Source: Saccharomonospora azurea NA-128
GTDB taxonomy: Bacteria > Actinomycetota > Actinomycetes > Mycobacteriales > Pseudonocardiaceae
DNA length: 33,236 nucleotides
Direction of reading: 5' to 3'
NCBI RefSeq assembly: GCF_000231055.2
Contig: NZ_CM001466.1
Location: 1,153,412 to 1,186,647 of the forward strand
A model generated the notes under the pieces. That model saw only the letters and a list, made by a program, of their open reading frames with translations. It was not told where the DNA came from and made no database searches. Every line of letters begins with the position of its first letter. Positions within the stretch are counted from its first letter, which is position 1. A program made the position numbers and the translations under genes. Positions 30,098 through 33,236 of the stretch are shown here, one piece after another.

Positions 30098-31366
30098 GTG
30101 AACCTTCTGTCGTTGCTCGCAGGCCAGACCAAGCACGACCCGCACGCCATCATCGCGATCGACGCCGATCCCGATCAGCCGCAGCATCTCAGCCGCGCCG
30201 AACTGTGGCGCCACACGCTGCAGCTGCGCGCCGACCTCGCGACGGCCGGTGTCGGACGCGGTGACGGCGTGCTCGTCGTGCTGCCGTCGTGGTCGTCCGT
30301 GCTCGAATGGCACGTCGCGACCGCGTCCCTCGGTGCCCACGTCGTGTGCGCCGGAACCGATCTCTCGGCCGACGCGCTCGGTGACGCTCTGCGCCGGGTA
30401 CGGCCCAGAGTCGTCGCGCTGCCCTATCCAGGGCCCTGCCACACGGCGTTGCACGACGCCGTGCGACAGGGCGCCGCCCACGGAGGCGTCGTCCCGACCG
30501 TGGCGGTCGTGCCCGCGCCGGGCCGCACCCCGCCTGTCGACCCGTCGCCGTACGACGTCGGCGCGGGCGCGTGGCTGCCCAGCCCACCGACGGTGGGCAT
30601 GCCGATGCCGGACGTGCGTGGCGACGAGCTCGCCGCGGCGTTCCTGCCCGAGCTGGCCGCGCACCGCGAGTCGGCACTCACCAGGCACGCGAACGCCACC
30701 GCGCACGCCATCGGCCTGACCGGCGACGACGTCGTGCTGTGTACGGAGTCACCGGCCTCTCCGCTGTGGCTCACCCTCGCGATCGCCGCCCTCACCACCG
30801 GAGCGACGTGCCTGCTCGACGCCTCGCCGACTCCGGAACGCGTCCTCGCCGACGTGGCCCGGTTCGGCGCGACCCACGTCGCCACGGACGCCGAGTCGGC
30901 CACCGCACTCGCCGCCCTGGCGGGCACGAAGGACGTGCCGTCGTGGCGCTGGCTCGGTGTGGTGGGTGAGCCCGCCTCGACCCCGGACGCGGTGTCGGGC
31001 GCCGAGCGAGCGTTCGGCATCCCCGCCACGGCCCTGTACTCCCCGCCGGAACTGTGTTCGCCCGCCGCCCTGTGGCCCTCCGACGCGCCTCCCGGGGTTC
31101 GCGTCCACACGGGTGGCCGGCCGGTCGGCTCCGACGTCGAGATCCGGATCGTCGAGCCCGAGACAGGCGCTCCACTGCTCCCGGGCGACGTCGGCGAGAT
31201 CCAGGTGCGCGGCACCGTGGTCCCGGACAGGCGGCTCGACTCGCCGGAGGCGTTCGAGGGTCGCCGGACCATCGACGGCTGGTTCTGCACCGGTGACGCG
31301 GGTGTCCTCGACGCCGACGGTCACCTCCGCCACACCGGGCGCGTCATCGCCGCGAGCAGGGACTGA
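30098..31366 (+). CDS. AMP-dependent ligase-like protein lacking P-loop and C-terminal lid
   Basis: 422 aa, much shorter than the usual 500-600. The overall order matches the N-domain of acyl-CoA synthetases: LRADLATAGVGRGDGVLVVL, ATASLGAHVVCAGTDLSADA, LAIAALTTGATCLLDASPTP, the A6-like PLLPGDVGEIQVRG and the A7-like DGWFCTGDAGVLDADGHLRH, ending at TGR. But the ATP P-loop (YTSGTTG-type) is absent; a Pro-rich stretch lies in its place. The A5 motif reads LYSPPELC in place of Y-G-x-T-E. The C-terminal lid with the catalytic Lys is missing. It probably does not adenylate, and could bind an acyl group or be a regulatory relic. The GTG start is leaderless-like. Confidence 0.72.
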   Translation: MNLLSLLAGQTKHDPHAIIAIDADPDQPQHLSRAELWRHTLQLRADLATAGVGRGDGVLVVLPSWSSVLEWHVATASLGAHVVCAGTDLSADALGDALRRVRPRVVALPYPGPCHTALHDAVRQGAAHGGVVPTVAVVPAPGRTPPVDPSPYDVGAGAWLPSPPTVGMPMPDVRGDELAAAFLPELAAHRESALTRHANATAHAIGLTGDDVVLCTESPASPLWLTLAIAALTTGATCLLDASPTPERVLADVARFGATHVATDAESATALAALAGTKDVPSWRWLGVVGEPASTPDAVSGAERAFGIPATALYSPPELCSPAALWPSDAPPGVRVHTGGRPVGSDVEIRIVEPETGAPLLPGDVGEIQVRGTVVPDRRLDSPEAFEGRRTIDGWFCTGDAGVLDADGHLRHTGRVIAASRD

Positions 31367-31408
31367 AACGAGCGCGCACCGTGGTCCGGGCCGGTCCGGA
31401 CCCTCGTC

Positions 31409-31421
31409 TACCGTGTTGGCC
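31409..31421 (+). promoter_or_regulatory. Leaderless -10 element for the VTT membrane protein
   Basis: TACCGT (31409-31414) is followed by 7 bases and GTG at 31422. The spacing matches that seen before the genes at 6554 and 23784. No clear -35 and no Shine-Dalgarno site are visible. Confidence 0.4.
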
Positions 31422-32141
31422 GTGCGGATGACGACGAGAGTGCTGGTGGGCCTGGTCGTCCTCGGCGCCCTCGCCGTCGTCGCCGTGCTGGTGCCGGTTC
31501 CCGGTCCCGCGCAGGTGCGCCTCTGGGCCGAGGGTCTCGGCGCGCTGGGCGTCGTGGCGTTCTTCGCGGCCTACGCGGTGTGCACGGCGGCTCCCGTGCC
31601 GCGCACGGTGTTCAACCTCGCGGCGGGGCTGTTGTTCGGCGACGTCGTCGGCATCTCCGTCGCGCTCGTGGCGACGGTGCTGTCGGGCCTGCTCGGCTTC
31701 CGGCTGGCGCGCTCCCTCGGTCGCGAGGTGGTGCTGCGACACCTGCACCGCAAGCCGGTGCGAGCGCTCGACGACCGCCTCTCCGGCGGCGGGGCGCTCG
31801 CTGTCGCGTCGCTGCGGCTCATCCCGGTCGTCCCCTTCGCTCCGCTCAGCTACCTCTGCGGAGTCTCGGCTCTGCCGACGAAGCCGTACCTCGTCGGCAC
31901 GGCGATCGGGAGCGTGCCGGGAACGGTCGCGGTGGTCGTGCTCGGTGACGCGCTCACCGGCACCACGCCACCGGCGCTCGTCGCCTGCTACGCCGGCTTC
32001 GCCGTGCTCGGTGCGCTCGGCCTGCTCAGAGCGGTGCGGTCGGCGGAGCCGAAAGAGGTGACGGCAGGGAAAACCGTTGCAGGCAGGGAGGAAACGGTCT
32101 CGCGCACGAACGGAGGCGACGCCGACCCGCCCGGCGGTTGA
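31422..32141 (+). CDS. TVP38/TMEM64 (VTT-domain) membrane protein
   Basis: 239 aa with about six hydrophobic segments. Hallmarks of the VTT/SNARE-associated domain are TVFNLAAGLLFGDVVGISVA and TVLSGLLGFRLARSLGREVV, with the re-entrant FG motif, and ASLRLIPVVPFAPLSYLCGV with the R-x-x-P-x-x-P segment, then GTAIGSVPGTVAVVVLGDAL. Related proteins (DedA, TMEM41B, VMP1) act in lipid handling or scrambling and membrane homeostasis. The last 40 residues are polar and charged. GTG 31422 suits the leaderless promoter; ATG 31428, two codons on, is an alternative. Confidence 0.86.
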   Translation: MRMTTRVLVGLVVLGALAVVAVLVPVPGPAQVRLWAEGLGALGVVAFFAAYAVCTAAPVPRTVFNLAAGLLFGDVVGISVALVATVLSGLLGFRLARSLGREVVLRHLHRKPVRALDDRLSGGGALAVASLRLIPVVPFAPLSYLCGVSALPTKPYLVGTAIGSVPGTVAVVVLGDALTGTTPPALVACYAGFAVLGALGLLRAVRSAEPKEVTAGKTVAGREETVSRTNGGDADPPGG

Positions 32142-32261
32142 CGTCGGGGTCGGGAACACGACCGCTACACTCAACGGAGTGCGGAGATCACATTTTCGCA
32201 CCCCGCGCCCTGTCACCAGCACGGAACGTAGCCGAGGAGTAGTGCCATCAACACCGGTCAA

Positions 32262-33236
32262 TTGATCGCAGGTCACTATCGCCTCGTCGAGCACATCGGA
32301 AGCGGTGCCATGGGCATCGTGTGGCGTGCGATCGACGAGCGCCTCGAACGCTCTGTTGCGGTGAAGCAGATCATCGCGCAGCCCGGTCTCTCCGACGCCG
32401 AGCGCGACACCATGCGGCAGCGCGCCATGCGCGAGGCGCGGAACGCCGCCCGGTTCCAGCACCCCAACGCCATCGTCGTCTTCGACATCGCCGAGCACGA
32501 GGGCGATCCCTGCCTCGTGATGGAGTACCTGCCGTCGCAGAGTCTGTCCGCGGTGCTGGTCGAACACGAGACGCTGCCGGTCCCCGAGGTCGCGCGCATC
32601 GGCGAGCAGGTGGCCTCCGCACTCATCGCCGCTCACCGCGCCGGGATCGTGCACCGCGACATCAAGCCGGGCAACATCCTCATCGACGACAACGGTGTCT
32701 GCAAGATCACCGACTTCGGCATCTCACGCGCCACGGGCGACCTCACGCTCACGCAGACCGGACTCATCGGTGGCACTCCCGCCTACCTGGCGCCGGAACT
32801 GGCGCGGGGTGCGGACCCGAAGCCCAGTTCGGACGTGTTCGCCCTCGGCGCCACCCTGTACCACGCGATCGAAGGCCTCCCGCCCTACGGCGACAACACC
32901 AACCAGCTCGCGCTCCTGTACGCCGCGGCGAGCGGCAAGATCAACCCGCCGCGGCAGGCCGGCCCCGCCACCGCGCTGCTCATGCAGCTGCTCAGCCCGG
33001 AGCCGGAGAACCGGCCGAGCATGACCGAAGCGCGTGACAAGCTGGCCACTCTCGCCTCCGGGCAGGCCGGCGTGGCGGCCGCCGTCGCACCCCCGGCACC
33101 CAAAGAGCAGACGCGGGAGATGACCGCCACACCCGCCTCCCCCGCGAGTCCGCCGCCGTGGCGCCGCGAGGCCTCGCCCGAACCGCCTGGAGGCGATCCA
33201 GGAGATGAACCGTCGCGCCGGCGCGCACGGCATCGG
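32262..33236 (+). CDS. PknB-like Ser/Thr protein kinase (C-terminus beyond window)
   Basis: 325 codons to the right edge. The active kinase domain covers about 1-265: Gly-loop IGSGAMGIVWRA, Lys in VAVKQII, catalytic loop GIVHRDIKPGNILID with intact HRD and Asn, and TDFGISRATGDLTLTQTGLI. GGTPAYLAPELARG follows as activation-loop end and APE motif. The activation loop is Thr-rich, as in autophosphorylated mycobacterial-type kinases. After about 265 an Ala/Pro-rich juxtamembrane segment begins; a sensor or membrane part may follow beyond the window. The start is doubtful: no ATG or GTG is in frame before the domain, so TTG 32262 is used, but a GAGGAG site at 32234-32239 is instead placed for an ATC at 32247. 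Confidence 0.9.
   Translation, partial: MIAGHYRLVEHIGSGAMGIVWRAIDERLERSVAVKQIIAQPGLSDAERDTMRQRAMREARNAARFQHPNAIVVFDIAEHEGDPCLVMEYLPSQSLSAVLVEHETLPVPEVARIGEQVASALIAAHRAGIVHRDIKPGNILIDDNGVCKITDFGISRATGDLTLTQTGLIGGTPAYLAPELARGADPKPSSDVFALGATLYHAIEGLPPYGDNTNQLALLYAAASGKINPPRQAGPATALLMQLLSPEPENRPSMTEARDKLATLASGQAGVAAAVAPPAPKEQTREMTATPASPASPPPWRREASPEPPGGDPGDEPSRRRARHR

Noticed and set aside
30032-30706. N-terminal extension of the endonuclease-family protein by about 225 residues
   Set aside because: It lies antisense to the ligase-like gene and precedes the signal peptide; a secreted protein should start near 30031.

Overview
The window is high-GC DNA (mostly G or C at third codon positions) with an actinobacterial gene set. 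It holds type VII secretion-associated genes, an ECF41 sigma factor, a deazaflavin (F420)-type nitroreductase, PknB-like kinases, a ZapE ATPase, an Aquifex-type aconitase and tandem FluC channels. Many genes lack a leader and start at GTG. The mix suggests a mycolate-less actinomycete of the Pseudonocardiaceae kind (Saccharomonospora, Amycolatopsis, Prauserella). That assignment is inference from gene content, not a database match.

Layout. 1-2874 (minus): three-gene type VII secretion operon, YbaB-like protein, then EspC/DUF2580-like protein, then a very long WXG-type effector whose C-terminus lies beyond the left edge. 3078-5699: DUF385 oxidoreductase, acyl-CoA thioesterase, divergent TetR regulator, DinB-like protein. 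5784-8142: a frameshifted and truncated pseudokinase, an alpha/beta hydrolase behind a palindromic promoter, and a vapBC toxin-antitoxin module with its operator. 8196-10615: an ECF41 sigma factor, its carboxymuconolactone decarboxylase target (each with a recognisable ECF41 promoter), and a haloperoxidase-type hydrolase.

10.6-18.4 kb is a zone of gene decay around a tRNA-Pro gene. It has a small membrane protein, a VOC protein and an intact DJ-1/PfpI protein. Mixed in are broken genes: a membrane-protein remnant with an in-frame stop, an alpha/beta hydrolase with an internal deletion and a 7-bp repeat expansion, an sbnB stub beside an intact sbnA, a decapitated lipoprotein, a membrane protein interrupted by an amber codon, and remnants of a PfpI gene and a GlxA/AraC regulator.

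18.4-33.2 kb is mostly intact and housekeeping-like: aconitase, two FluC subunits, a truncated DUF385 stub and an intergenic repeat array, a DPP-IV-type peptidase, ornithine aminotransferase with a PAP2 phosphatase, ZapE, a RibD-like reductase, a lipoprotein hydrolase lacking its nucleophile, a secreted endonuclease/phosphatase-family protein, an AMP-ligase-like protein lacking its P-loop and lid, a TVP38/VTT membrane protein, and a Ser/Thr kinase running off the right edge. I see no complete novel defence or biosynthetic system. The strongest leads are the long T7SS effector, the sbnA/sbnB remnant, the catalytically degenerate enzymes, and the short repeat arrays near the tRNA and at 21.4 kb.
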